A stretch of 64,000 nucleotides of DNA from NCBI RefSeq assembly GCF_000633595.2, contig NZ_JIBU02000013.1:124001-188000 (forward strand). Reading direction: 5' to 3'. This stretch comes from Clostridium drakei (lineage in GTDB: Bacteria; Bacillota; Clostridia; Clostridiales; Clostridiaceae). The position numbers and the translations under genes were made by a program. The number at the start of each line of letters is the position of its first letter. Within the stretch, counting starts at the first letter, position 1. Shown piece by piece: positions 8,502-17,376 of the stretch. The notes under the pieces were generated by a model that saw only the letters and a list, made by a program, of their open reading frames with translations, was not told the origin of the DNA and searched no databases.

Positions 8502-10448
8502 CTACTTCTTAAGTCCATTTATTACTACATCCAAAAGTTGGTCTACAGTAGATATAAGCTTAGCATTGGCTTGATAACAATGTTGATATTGAACTAAATT
8601 TGCAAATTCTTCATCTAAAGATACTCCTGATACAGAATCTCTTGACTGAGTAAATCCGGCTAAAAGAGTTGCCTGGTTTGTCACAGTCTTTTTAGCTTCC
8701 TGTTCCTGAATTCCTAATCTATCTACAGTATCTTTAAAGTAGCTGTCTAGAGTCATTCCACCTGTTTTATTTTTTATTACATTTAATCCTGTCTTTCCAT
8801 CTAAAGTAAGCACATCACTAACAAAATCTGACTTCTTATTTTTAGTAGCATTATCAGAATCTATATTTTGAATAGTCATAAGACTATCTCTCAACGTTTG
8901 TACTGCTACAGCTCTGCTGCCATCACTTTCACCTGATACAGGTCTATTATTTCCATCATACTTGGCTGCAGCTTTTATCTTCATTGGATCATCTATTATA
9001 GCTTGATTTATAGTAATATTTCCTGCCGTAATATCTTGTTCTGCTTCTTCTATTTTACTTAAATCAGTACCAGTATACACTCCCTTTTTTTGAGCATCTG
9101 CATTTACAAAGAAATTATTTACTTCAACAACCTTACCTCCACTTGTAATATCTGCAATTGTATCTGAACTTTGACTTGATATTGCATTAACAGAAAAAGC
9201 TAAGGCTTTTGCAAATTTATTCATTTGACCTTCATAGGTATCTATATCCTTTTGAACAGACATGTATCCTTTAAGTTCTCCTGAAGGTGGTTGAAACATT
9301 TTTAGATTTTCAAATTTTACCGAACTTCCTTGTGGAAGATTACCTGATACTATTCCTTGAGACTTAGTTGAAGTATCGACATTAAGTGCTACTCCATCAT
9401 TATCTGCCCATAAAACTCTACATTCACTTAATTGTTTCACCTTATCTGCTGCAGTAGTCTTGACTCCATTTGCATCTGTACTATCTTGTATATCTACAGT
9501 TATAGTTACAGCATTGTTGCTATCTTTTTTATCTCCATTTTTATAGTATACTATAGTATATTGACCTGCATCACCAGCTTTTTTGCCTTCTGGTGGATTT
9601 ATAGTATCTACATAAGAAAATCTACATGCTTGATCAGGGTATTGTGCCTGTACAAGATTAAGGTTAGTTGTACCATCAGCAGCTAAAGGAGGTCTTCCGT
9701 CATCTCCTGCTTCTTTAGATTTTGCATCATCAGATGTTGTTACATTATTTCCTTCAAATTGTTTTCTATCTATGTTTATTCCAAATTTTTCACTTAACTG
9801 ATCTAAAAGTAAATCTCTTCTATCCATTAAATCGTTTGGACTATTTCCTGCTACTCTAACCTGTATTATCTCTCGATTCAATTGATCTATTTGCTTTAAT
9901 TTACTATTTATGTCAAATACATCGTCCTTTATAACAGTCTGAGTATTTTCTTTTAATTTTTCTAATTCATTATAAGTATGATTTAAATCAGTAGTAAGAG
10001 TTAATGTGTTTTGTGCAACTATAGATCTTGAATTTGATTCCTTTGCATTTGTTCCTAAAGTATTCCATGCATCAAAGAAGTTTCCTATATCTTTAGATAT
10101 ACCAGTATCTGTAGGTTCGTTCATTATATTTTCTAACTGACTTAAAAACTTATCTCTACCTTTATATTGTCCGTCAACACCTTTTTCTACTCTTATCTGA
10201 TAATCGAGAAAACTGTCTCTTATTCTATTTATTGCAGTTACTTCAACACCAGTTCCTAGTTGTCCTGGGCCTACTGCATTATTTGCACTAGGCATAGGAA
10301 ATGGCTTAGTAGTTTGTAATTCCGCTCTTTGTCTTGAATATCCATCTGTATTAGCGTTAGCTATATTGTGGGATGTTACATCTATACACCTTTGTTGAGT
10401 AAACATTCCACTTTTTGATATATTTAAAGTTCCAAATAAACCAGACAT
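8502..10448 (-). CDS. flgK: Flagellar hook-associated protein FlgK (HAP1)
   Basis: First junction protein on the hook. It starts MSGLFGTLNISKSGMFTQQR, then HNIANANTDGYSRQRAEL, the signature of the rod/hook/HAP N-terminal domain. The C-terminal end (SLDEEFANLVQYQHCYQANA) is the matching helical domain. At 648 residues it is larger than the usual 450-550, with an expanded central domain as in FliD and FlgL here. It follows flgN by 12 bp, its known export chaperone. Confidence 0.95.
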   Translation of the reverse strand: MSGLFGTLNISKSGMFTQQRCIDVTSHNIANANTDGYSRQRAELQTTKPFPMPSANNAVGPGQLGTGVEVTAINRIRDSFLDYQIRVEKGVDGQYKGRDKFLSQLENIMNEPTDTGISKDIGNFFDAWNTLGTNAKESNSRSIVAQNTLTLTTDLNHTYNELEKLKENTQTVIKDDVFDINSKLKQIDQLNREIIQVRVAGNSPNDLMDRRDLLLDQLSEKFGINIDRKQFEGNNVTTSDDAKSKEAGDDGRPPLAADGTTNLNLVQAQYPDQACRFSYVDTINPPEGKKAGDAGQYTIVYYKNGDKKDSNNAVTITVDIQDSTDANGVKTTAADKVKQLSECRVLWADNDGVALNVDTSTKSQGIVSGNLPQGSSVKFENLKMFQPPSGELKGYMSVQKDIDTYEGQMNKFAKALAFSVNAISSQSSDTIADITSGGKVVEVNNFFVNADAQKKGVYTGTDLSKIEEAEQDITAGNITINQAIIDDPMKIKAAAKYDGNNRPVSGESDGSRAVAVQTLRDSLMTIQNIDSDNATKNKKSDFVSDVLTLDGKTGLNVIKNKTGGMTLDSYFKDTVDRLGIQEQEAKKTVTNQATLLAGFTQSRDSVSGVSLDEEFANLVQYQHCYQANAKLISTVDQLLDVVINGLKK

Positions 10449-10460
10449 TGTGTTTCCTCC

Positions 10461-10874
10461 CTATTTTCTTCTTCCATATGAATTGTAAGTTTTAGGTGCT
10501 TTATTAGGATTTAAAAAATTAAGCATTTGAGTTGTAAAACCAAGCTGCTGCTTAATTAAAACATCATTTGTATCTTTTTGAAGAACTACCATATCCAAAA
10601 GCTTCTTTATGTTTCTATAATTCTTTTCAAGTTCTACATCCTTAAGCTCCAAAACTATTTCGCTCATTTCTTTACCATTAGTTAAACTTCTTCTTTTCAT
10701 TTCAAGGGAAGCTAACACTCTACTGCTTTGTTCTATCTTGCTCCTTACAGCATCCAGTGCAAAAACTTCCCTCTTCGTTAAATATTGAAACTGTTCATCT
10801 AAACAAGATAGCAGTGTTTGAAGTGCTTTGTGTTCTTCATTCATTACTGAATTCAATTCAGACGCGTTCATCAT
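10461..10874 (-). CDS. flgN: Flagellar export chaperone FlgN
   Basis: Helical 137-residue cytoplasmic chaperone for FlgK and FlgL. It has the FlgN pattern of long amphipathic helices (EEHKALQTLLSCLDEQFQYL). The assignment is strongly helped by its place between flgM and flgK, the standard Firmicute order. Two ATGs stand in tandem; the second (10871) is better spaced from GGAGG and may be the true start. Overall sequence conservation in this family is low. Confidence 0.85.
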   Translation of the reverse strand: MMNASELNSVMNEEHKALQTLLSCLDEQFQYLTKREVFALDAVRSKIEQSSRVLASLEMKRRSLTNGKEMSEIVLELKDVELEKNYRNIKKLLDMVVLQKDTNDVLIKQQLGFTTQMLNFLNPNKAPKTYNSYGRRK

Positions 10875-10885
10875 ATACCTCCATT

Positions 10886-11152
10886 TTATATTTTCATTTC
10901 TTCCATGATCTTTGCTGCAACTAATTTTGAATCTATATTATAAGTACCATTTTTTACTTCATTAGTTAATCTCGCTATTTTTTCCTTAGAATTTATGAAT
11001 TTATCATCTAATGAATAGGAGCTCAAGCTTTTACCTATTGAGGATATCTGAACAGTATCATTCTTTTGAACTTGATCCTTTTTTTCTATACTTTTCTTGT
11101 GTTCTGAATAAAGATTTATAACTTTATTCGGATTAATTCCATTCACTTTCAT
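10886..11152 (-). CDS. flgM: Anti-sigma-28 factor FlgM
   Basis: Holds sigma-D inactive until the hook is complete and FlgM is exported. The 88 residues have a flexible N-terminal half and a C-terminal sigma-binding helix region (KIARLTNEVKNGTYNIDSKLVAAKIMEEM), where the pattern KVxxLxxxVxxGTYxVDxxxVAxxI is diagnostic. It is first in its transcription unit and lies just downstream of a near-consensus sigma-D promoter, giving the expected autoregulatory loop. Confidence 0.94.
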   Translation of the reverse strand: MKVNGINPNKVINLYSEHKKSIEKKDQVQKNDTVQISSIGKSLSSYSLDDKFINSKEKIARLTNEVKNGTYNIDSKLVAAKIMEEMKI

Positions 11153-11214
11153 AATTATACACTCCTAACATTTATCAAGTGAAACAACTTCTTTTCTATG
11201 CATCGCTAATAGTA

Positions 11215-11241
11215 TTATCGGGTATAAAAATCCAATGTTTA
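11215..11241 (-). promoter_or_regulatory. Sigma-D (sigma-28) promoter of flgM
   Basis: On the minus strand TAAA (11238-11241) is followed after exactly 15 bases by CCCGATAA (11215-11222), seven of eight matches to the consensus GCCGATAA. It lies about 60 bp upstream of the flgM ATG, the expected place for a sigma-D promoter. The two boxes also sit in the arms of an imperfect 16-bp inverted repeat (11213-11228 with 11238-11253, one mismatch). Confidence 0.8.
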
Positions 11242-11345
11242 TACCTGATAATAAAAGAAAAACCTTTATTTTTACTTCAAAATCCCTTTTTTTAGATACT
11301 TTAATAAGAACATAAATTTTATTAAAATTTTAAATTTAAAAATTA

Positions 11346-11371
11346 AATAAAAAACAGCCTTTTTAAGGCTG
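11346..11371 (-). terminator. Rho-independent terminator after fliY
   Basis: CAGCCTT (minus strand, 11365-11371) pairs with AAGGCTG (11355-11361) across an AAA loop, followed by a T-run. It lies just past the fliY stop and separates the fliM-fliY unit from the sigma-D-driven flgM unit. Confidence 0.85.
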
Positions 11372-11377
11372 CTTACT

Positions 11378-12586
11378 TTATTTTAAAGATCTAATTCTTT
11401 CTTCGCTACTTATAATGCTGGTAATTCTTACACCAAAATTTTCATCTACTACAACTACTTCACCATAAGCTACTCTTTTTCCATTTACAAGTATTTCCAC
11501 AGGTTCTTCTGCTAATTTATCTAATTCTATTAAAGATCCTGTTCCTAAATTTAATATATCCTTTATATTCTTTTTTGTTCTTCCTAGTACTACAGATATA
11601 TCTAAAGGTACATCTAATATTAAATCTATATTCTTAGGCATTTCTCCACTTGGTCCTACTGGGGCTAAAGGCTGAAATGCTGCTTGCTTAACTTCAACAT
11701 TTGGAGCGCTTGGTGCTTCTATAGTTTTTTCATATATAACTTGTTGTGCTTGTGGCTGCTGTGGTTGACTTTGCTGCACTTGCGGTTGTGTCACTGGTGC
11801 TTGCTGTGGTGGAGCTGCTTGCGGCTCTGCCTGCTGAACTGGTGCCTCCCCTTCAGGAGATTCCTGTCCCATCATTATTGATACTATCTTTTTCGCTGTA
11901 GCTATTGGCAATATCTGCATTATAGTACTATCTACTAAATCACCTATTGCTAAAGAGAAGGACACTTTAATTATTGGTTCATCATCCGATATACCTTTAG
12001 CCACAGGGGATTTTAAATCATTCCATATTGTGGATACAGGTGGTGATATATTTACTTCTCTCATAAACATGGTAGCCATAGATGTTGCTGCAGAACCTAT
12101 CATTTGGTTCATGGCTTCCGATACAGCACTAAGTTCTATTTCAGATAATTCCTTAGGATCACCTTCTACACTTCCATTTCCACCCATCATGAGATTTGCA
12201 ATTACAGCTGCATCTGTAATTTTCATAACAAGAAGATTTTCTCCAACTATACCGCTTACATACTTAACTTCCAAGGCAACATTTGGAACTTCAAATTGAT
12301 CTTTTAAATCCTTTAATCTGGTTATGCTTACTATTGGAGTAGTTATATTTACCTGTTGATTGATTATTGTAGAAAGTGCTGTGGATGCAGAACCCATAGA
12401 TATATTACCAATTTCCCCTAATAAGTCTCTTTCTATATCCGTTAATGCAGGTAATTCTGATTTATCTGATGCTTCTGGTGTTTCCTCTGAAGTTTTTGTT
12501 TCTTCTGATGGTTCAGGTGGTGTGTCTTCGCCTCCCCCATTTAAAAGTGCATCTATTTCTTCTTGTGAAAGAAACCCATTACTCAT
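11378..12586 (-). CDS. fliY: Flagellar switch protein FliY (CheY-P phosphatase fused to FliN domain)
   Basis: C-ring switch protein of Gram-positive type. The N-terminus has FLSQEEIDALLNGGG, the same EIDALL motif as FliM that binds CheY-P. Residues about 50-240 are a CheC-like phosphatase domain with two active-site helices, LLGEIGNISMGSASTAL and ELSAVSEAMNQMIGSAA, each keeping the Glu and Asn. A Gln/Pro-rich linker (about 250-300) leads to a C-terminal FliN domain (LDVPLDISVVLGRTKKNIKD). I use the ATG at 12586, which overlaps the fliM stop in ATGAGTAA. Confidence 0.95.
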   Translation of the reverse strand: MSNGFLSQEEIDALLNGGGEDTPPEPSEETKTSEETPEASDKSELPALTDIERDLLGEIGNISMGSASTALSTIINQQVNITTPIVSITRLKDLKDQFEVPNVALEVKYVSGIVGENLLVMKITDAAVIANLMMGGNGSVEGDPKELSEIELSAVSEAMNQMIGSAATSMATMFMREVNISPPVSTIWNDLKSPVAKGISDDEPIIKVSFSLAIGDLVDSTIMQILPIATAKKIVSIMMGQESPEGEAPVQQAEPQAAPPQQAPVTQPQVQQSQPQQPQAQQVIYEKTIEAPSAPNVEVKQAAFQPLAPVGPSGEMPKNIDLILDVPLDISVVLGRTKKNIKDILNLGTGSLIELDKLAEEPVEILVNGKRVAYGEVVVVDENFGVRITSIISSEERIRSLK

Positions 12587-13577
12587 AATTTTCCACATCC
12601 TTATCTATAATATCTAGTATCTGAACCCCCATATTTTTCCCCAATACTCCTGGTTTTCCATAGCAATATGGTTTATCTTCCACCATTAATTTAATAGGCA
12701 TATTTGCTTTATCATTTAAGGTCAACACATCACCTACACCTAATCTTAAGAAATCATCTACAGTAATATTTGTAGTACCTAACACTGCAGTAAGATTCAT
12801 ATTTACTATATTCAATCTTTGTCTTAACTTCGCTCTAGATTCCTCTAATATTCCTTCATCGTTACTATCTTGGAACCAATATTGTACTACAAGCTTATCT
12901 AATACTTTTTCTATACTTAAATAAGGTATACATATGTTAATAAAGGTGCTGCTTTTGCCCATTTCTACAGAAAAAGTTATTAAGGCTACTGCTTCATTCG
13001 GCGCTAAAGTCTGATTTAATGCTGGATTAGTTTCTAATCCTTCTATTTCAGTATTAACTTCAAGCACGTCATCCCAGGCTAATTTCAAATTAGATATAAG
13101 TCCTGTATTTATGACCATCATAATGTTTTTATCAATGTCTGTAAATTCTCTTGCTTTATATTTTCCCGTTCCCTTTCCACCTAAAAGCACATCTATTATT
13201 TCAAAAGAAAATTGTGGATTTGTTTCAAACAATACAGATCCATTTAAAGGCGGCATCTTAAACACAGTAAGGATTGTGGGATTTGGCACAGAGTGAATAA
13301 ACTCTTCATAAGTTATTTGCTGTACAGACTCTATTTTCACTTTTACATTACTTCTTACCTGTGCAGTTAAATAATTTGAAATTATTCTAGCATAGTTATC
13401 ATGAATAAGTTCAAGCGTCCTTATATGATCTTTTGAAAATTTTTGAGGACTTCTAAAATCATAAGGCTTAACCTTTTGTTTTTCTTCTTCTTTTGGTACT
13501 TCATCTGGAGTTAATTCTCCAGCAGACAAGGCAGCTAAAAGAGCATCTATCTCGCTCTGCGATAATACATCTGCCAT
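12579..13577 (-). CDS. fliM: Flagellar motor switch protein FliM
   Basis: 332-residue C-ring protein that receives CheY-P and sets rotation. The N-terminal CheY-binding segment is LSQSEIDALLAAL. The middle domain starts near YDFRSPQKFSKDHIRTLELI, and GGKGTGKYKAREFTDIDKN holds the conserved GG(x)G loop. The C-terminal domain resembles FliN (DFLRLGVGDVLTLNDKANMP). The length is standard. It overlaps fliY by 8 bases and lies 30 bp downstream of cheW. Confidence 0.96.
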   Translation of the reverse strand: MADVLSQSEIDALLAALSAGELTPDEVPKEEEKQKVKPYDFRSPQKFSKDHIRTLELIHDNYARIISNYLTAQVRSNVKVKIESVQQITYEEFIHSVPNPTILTVFKMPPLNGSVLFETNPQFSFEIIDVLLGGKGTGKYKAREFTDIDKNIMMVINTGLISNLKLAWDDVLEVNTEIEGLETNPALNQTLAPNEAVALITFSVEMGKSSTFINICIPYLSIEKVLDKLVVQYWFQDSNDEGILEESRAKLRQRLNIVNMNLTAVLGTTNITVDDFLRLGVGDVLTLNDKANMPIKLMVEDKPYCYGKPGVLGKNMGVQILDIIDKDVENYE

Positions 13578-13607
13578 TCTCTTCCCTCATTTCCTATTAA
13601 AGAATTT

Positions 13608-14006
13608 CTAATTTGAAAGAAGTTTATCTATATCTATAAGTGTTACAATTCTATCTTTAAAATTTATAACTCCTTCGATATAAGCTTTTTTACCATCGTT
13701 TATTTTTTCTATTATTCCTTCTTCCACTTCTAAAACTTCATCCACTTGATCAACTGTTATTCCTACTAATTCATCTTCCATTTCTAATATAATTATATTA
13801 CTTTGTTTTTCTTCAGATTTTGATACATCTAATAAAAGATTTATATCTAAAAGTGATATTACATTACCTCTTAAATTTATGAGTCCTTTTATATGTCCTG
13901 GTGCATTTGGAACTTTTGTTATTTCCATGGCATCATTTATACTTTGAACCTTTGCAGTTTCTACTGCAAACTGTTCGTTATTTAACTTAAATACAACAAC
14001 CTGCAT
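13608..14006 (-). CDS. cheW: Chemotaxis coupling protein CheW (first copy)
   Basis: 132-residue scaffold that links chemoreceptors to CheA. It consists of a single CheW/SH3-like domain: FKLNNEQFAVETAKVQSIND, then the conserved PGHIKGLINLRGNVISLLDI, which matches the family pattern GxINLRGxVIPVIDL. A second CheW lies at 19785-20231. This copy is separated from cheY by 286 bp that contain a repeat-like element, so it may be transcribed apart from the genes upstream. Confidence 0.93.
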   Translation of the reverse strand: MQVVVFKLNNEQFAVETAKVQSINDAMEITKVPNAPGHIKGLINLRGNVISLLDINLLLDVSKSEEKQSNIIILEMEDELVGITVDQVDEVLEVEEGIIEKINDGKKAYIEGVINFKDRIVTLIDIDKLLSN

Positions 14007-14092
14007 TATTTAACACCTCCACATTAATTGCCGCAAAATACTGTTTTTACTGCAGCACTCTTAACTTCTCTATATTTCAATTCCATCATAAC

Positions 14093-14280
14093 TTAATTGA
14101 GAATGGAAAATTTAGCATGGAGAATTAATGCAAACTTTAATATAAAATTTAATATCACTCAATAAATTCTCGTCTAAATTTATAATATCTTTATATGCCA
14201 TAAATAAATTTTAGCTAAATTTTTATTTCCAATTCTCAATTCTATAAGTGACAGATAACTTATTTTGTCATCTGCCACCA
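14093..14280. repeat. Repeat-like element in the cheY-cheW gap
   Basis: The 286-bp gap between cheY and cheW has no gene. It is bounded by an imperfect inverted repeat: TTGAGAATGGAAAAT near 14097-14111 and ATTTCCAATTCTCAA at 14225-14239. Next to it lies a second motif, GACAGATAA (14250-14258) with TTGTCATCTGCCACC. Short blocks of this style are dispersed in clostridial genomes as I recall. No coding potential is seen. Confidence 0.45.
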
Positions 14281-14292
14281 AAAATTACATTT

Positions 14293-14652
14293 CTATCCTA
14301 TTACTTTTTTAATAGCTTCAAGTACCCTATCTGGTTGGAATGGTTTTACAATAAAATCTTTTGCTCCTGCTTTTATTGCATCCATAACCATTGTCTGCTG
14401 TCCCATAGCTGAACACATTATTATTTTAGCTGATGGATCAAATGCCTTTATTGCTTTTACAGCTTCTATTCCATCCATATCCGGCATAGTTATATCCATA
14501 GTTACTACATCTGGTCTTTCCTTTTTATACAATTCTACAGCTTTTAGTCCATTATTTCCTTCACCTATTACTTCAAATCCATTTTTTTCTAATATGTCCT
14601 TTATCATCATTCTCATAAAAGCAGCATCATCAACAATTAATACTTTTGACAT
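14293..14652 (-). CDS. cheY: Chemotaxis response regulator CheY
   Basis: Single receiver domain of 119 residues. When phosphorylated by CheA it binds FliM and FliY at the switch. The acidic pocket is VDDA (Asp8/Asp9), the phospho-acceptor is Asp53 in TMDITMPDMDG, the switch residue is Ser81 in MCSAMGQQ and the conserved Lys is Lys103 in VKPF. There is no output domain. It lies 38 bp downstream of cheC, whose product dephosphorylates it. Confidence 0.95.
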   Translation of the reverse strand: MSKVLIVDDAAFMRMMIKDILEKNGFEVIGEGNNGLKAVELYKKERPDVVTMDITMPDMDGIEAVKAIKAFDPSAKIIMCSAMGQQTMVMDAIKAGAKDFIVKPFQPDRVLEAIKKVIG

Positions 14653-14690
14653 TTTATTCCCTCCAAATCTATTTACTCCTGTTGTTATTA

Positions 14691-15293
14691 TTAAACTCCT
14701 AATGCACTTAACATTTTCTCAAGTGAACCAGGCATTGGTACATAATAAAAGTGTCCACTTATCTCCATTTCAGATTCACCCTGAATAAACATAGTTTCTA
14801 TATCAAGTACATAGTCATCAAATTGTCCTGATTCTATAAAAGTTGTAGAAAGTATTGCCCCTAACATGTCATAACTTACTGCTGGAACAGAAGGCATTAT
14901 AGCTAGTCCAGTAAATCTTGATATAGCATTCATATATGAGCTAGATATTATATTACCTATTTCACATATTACAGAATTACCCATTTCGTTTAAAAATTCT
15001 TCTTTTTCACCGGTTAAGGTTTCCACTAAATTTAGTGCAGTATCTTTTTCAAATACAAATAATATATTACCCGGTGCTTCACCTAAAACTCTCACTATAA
15101 CTCCTACAACTATCTCGTCTCCACCTATACTTGAAAAAATATCATCAAAAGGTACAATATTTATGTCAGGAACTGTCATATCCACTTTTCTATTTATAAG
15201 TTGTGACAGTGCTGTAGCAGCATTCCCTGTACCTATATTTCCTACTTCCCTTAGTGCATCAAGCTGTAATGGCGTCATGTCTTGATAGCTCAT
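14691..15293 (-). CDS. cheC: CheY-P phosphatase CheC
   Basis: 200-residue phosphatase with two active-site helices: DALREVGNIGTGNAATAL near the start and NSVICEIGNIISSSYMNAI in the middle. Both keep the Glu and Asn needed for CheY-P hydrolysis. In B. subtilis CheC works with CheD, which is also present here, in an adaptation loop. It lies 16 bp downstream of cheA. Confidence 0.94.
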   Translation of the reverse strand: MSYQDMTPLQLDALREVGNIGTGNAATALSQLINRKVDMTVPDINIVPFDDIFSSIGGDEIVVGVIVRVLGEAPGNILFVFEKDTALNLVETLTGEKEEFLNEMGNSVICEIGNIISSSYMNAISRFTGLAIMPSVPAVSYDMLGAILSTTFIESGQFDDYVLDIETMFIQGESEMEISGHFYYVPMPGSLEKMLSALGV

Positions 15294-15309
15294 ATACTAT
15301 TTTACCTCC

Positions 15310-17364
15310 CTACACTAAAGCAGCAACGTCTAGTATTAATGTTACTAACCCGTCTCCAAGTATTGTTGCTCCTATATATTCTTTTAATCCTTGAAGTGTT
15401 TTTCCAAGAGGTTTTATAACTATTTCCTTTTGTCCAAACAATCCATCTACCATGAGTCCTACAGTTTTTTCTCCAACATTTACTATTACTATATAGTTTT
15501 TAGCAGTATCCTCTTTAGATAAGTTAAGTCTATTACTTAACCTTACAAGAGGTATTACATTGCCATTGTGTATTATAACTTCTTTATTGTTAGTCATTTT
15601 AACTAAATCATCACTATAATCTATAACCCTATCTATGTATCCTAATGATATAGCCATAGTTTCAGTTCCAACCTTAACAAGTAAAGCTTGAATTATTTGA
15701 AGAGTTAATGGAAGCCTTATTATAAAGGATGACCCTTTATCTTTTTCACTTATTAAGTCTACGGTACCACCAAGAGCCGATATTTTAGTTTTTACTACAT
15801 CCATACCAACTCCTCTACCAGAAATATCCGTAACCTGCTCATTAGTACTAAAGCCCTGCATAAAGATTAAGTTTCTTATATCATTGTCAGACATACCTTC
15901 TGTATTTATTCCTAATCTTTCTGCTTTAGCTTTTACTTTATCTACAGGTACTCCAGATCCATCATCTTCTACCTTTATTACAGCTTTAGTTCCTTCTTGA
16001 TAAGCTATAAGTTTTATTTTTCCAACTTCACTCTTACCTTTAGCTAATCTCTCTTCTTTTGGTTCAACACCATGATCTGCTGCATTTCTTAATAAATGAA
16101 TCAAAGGTTCTCCAATTTCATCTATTACAGTTCTATCTAATTCAGTTTCTGAACCCTGTATAATAAGTTCCATTTCCTTGTCTAATTCTACAGAAAGATC
16201 TCTTATCATTCTTGGGAATCTATTAAACACAGTATCCACTGGAAGCATTCTGATCTTCATAACTAAATCTTGAAGATCTGATGTGGTTCTAGCTACCTGC
16301 TCTAAAGTTTCATTTAAATCATTCAATTTATAATTACTACTTATTTGCTCTAACCTTGTTCTATGAATAACAAGTTCTGAAACCATATTCATAAACTTAT
16401 CCAATCTTTCAAGATCTACTCTTACAGATTGGTGAGCCTTTTTATGTGCTGCTTCTTTATGAGGTGCTTTTGCACTCTTTGCTGGTGTATTTGTTGCTGC
16501 TGGTTTTGGCTGTATTGCAGGTTTCTGTTCATGCGCTTTAGCCTTTACCTCATCATCTTTAGATTTTTCTTCTATTCTCTTTGCTTTTTCCTGTTTTACA
16601 TCCACATCATCGATAGTAACTTTATCCACCTCTGATATATTCATCAAGCTAATACTTATATCATCTTTTTCCTTAGTAGATAAAAGTATTAGGTCTATTT
16701 CAAAGTCAAAATTTTCATTTTCTATCTCTTCTGTACTTGGTACAGATTTTATTATTTCTCCAAAATCCTCAAGATTTTTAAATACAAGGAAAGCTCTAGC
16801 AGATTTTAAAAGTGTATTTTCACTTAGGAATATTTTTATCTGATAACACCCAAATCCCTTATCTTCTGCTTGCTTTACTACATTAATATCATATTCATTT
16901 AGTTCTATATTAATTTTTTTGCCTGCTGCACTATCTTCTTTTACAGGTTCTTCAGTTTTGCCTTCCATTTGTGGATTTTCATCTGCAAATTCTTTAATCG
17001 TTTCAAGCTCATTCATTATATCAACAATTGAAACTTCATCTTCAACTCCATCAGATATATTGTTAACCATTTGTTCCAAAGTGTCAAGACATTTAAACAA
17101 CACAGTTACAACTTTTTGAGTAACCTTAAGCTTTCCTTCCCTAAATTCTGATAGCACATCCTCCATTTTATGAGTAAGCTCTGCCATTTCATTAAAGCCC
17201 ATAGTAGCAGCCATACCTTTTATTGTATGAGCAACTCTAAATATCTCATTTAATTTATCTATATTCTCTGGCTCCTGTTCAAGTTGAAGTAATGATTCAT
17301 TTAATGTTTGTAAGTTGTCCATAGATTCTTCAAGAAACATAGACATATATTGTGAAGTGTCCAT
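15310..17364 (-). CDS. cheA: Chemotaxis histidine kinase CheA
   Basis: 684-residue kinase. P1 carries the phosphorylated His46 in IFRVAHTIKGMAATMGF. P2, for CheY/CheB docking, lies at roughly 155-250. A Lys/Ala/Pro-rich linker (about 265-310) leads to the P3 dimerisation helices (VDLERLDKFMNMVSELVIHR). P4 is the ATPase, with LIHLLRNAADHGVEP (N box), VEDDGSGVP (G1) and GRGVGMDVVK (G2). P5, the CheW-like end, runs to the C-terminus (FGQKEIVIKPLGKTL). All catalytic motifs are intact. It overlaps no neighbour and is spaced 12 bp from cheR. Confidence 0.96.
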   Translation of the reverse strand: MDTSQYMSMFLEESMDNLQTLNESLLQLEQEPENIDKLNEIFRVAHTIKGMAATMGFNEMAELTHKMEDVLSEFREGKLKVTQKVVTVLFKCLDTLEQMVNNISDGVEDEVSIVDIMNELETIKEFADENPQMEGKTEEPVKEDSAAGKKINIELNEYDINVVKQAEDKGFGCYQIKIFLSENTLLKSARAFLVFKNLEDFGEIIKSVPSTEEIENENFDFEIDLILLSTKEKDDISISLMNISEVDKVTIDDVDVKQEKAKRIEEKSKDDEVKAKAHEQKPAIQPKPAATNTPAKSAKAPHKEAAHKKAHQSVRVDLERLDKFMNMVSELVIHRTRLEQISSNYKLNDLNETLEQVARTTSDLQDLVMKIRMLPVDTVFNRFPRMIRDLSVELDKEMELIIQGSETELDRTVIDEIGEPLIHLLRNAADHGVEPKEERLAKGKSEVGKIKLIAYQEGTKAVIKVEDDGSGVPVDKVKAKAERLGINTEGMSDNDIRNLIFMQGFSTNEQVTDISGRGVGMDVVKTKISALGGTVDLISEKDKGSSFIIRLPLTLQIIQALLVKVGTETMAISLGYIDRVIDYSDDLVKMTNNKEVIIHNGNVIPLVRLSNRLNLSKEDTAKNYIVIVNVGEKTVGLMVDGLFGQKEIVIKPLGKTLQGLKEYIGATILGDGLVTLILDVAALV

Positions 17365-17376
17365 TTTATCCCCTCC

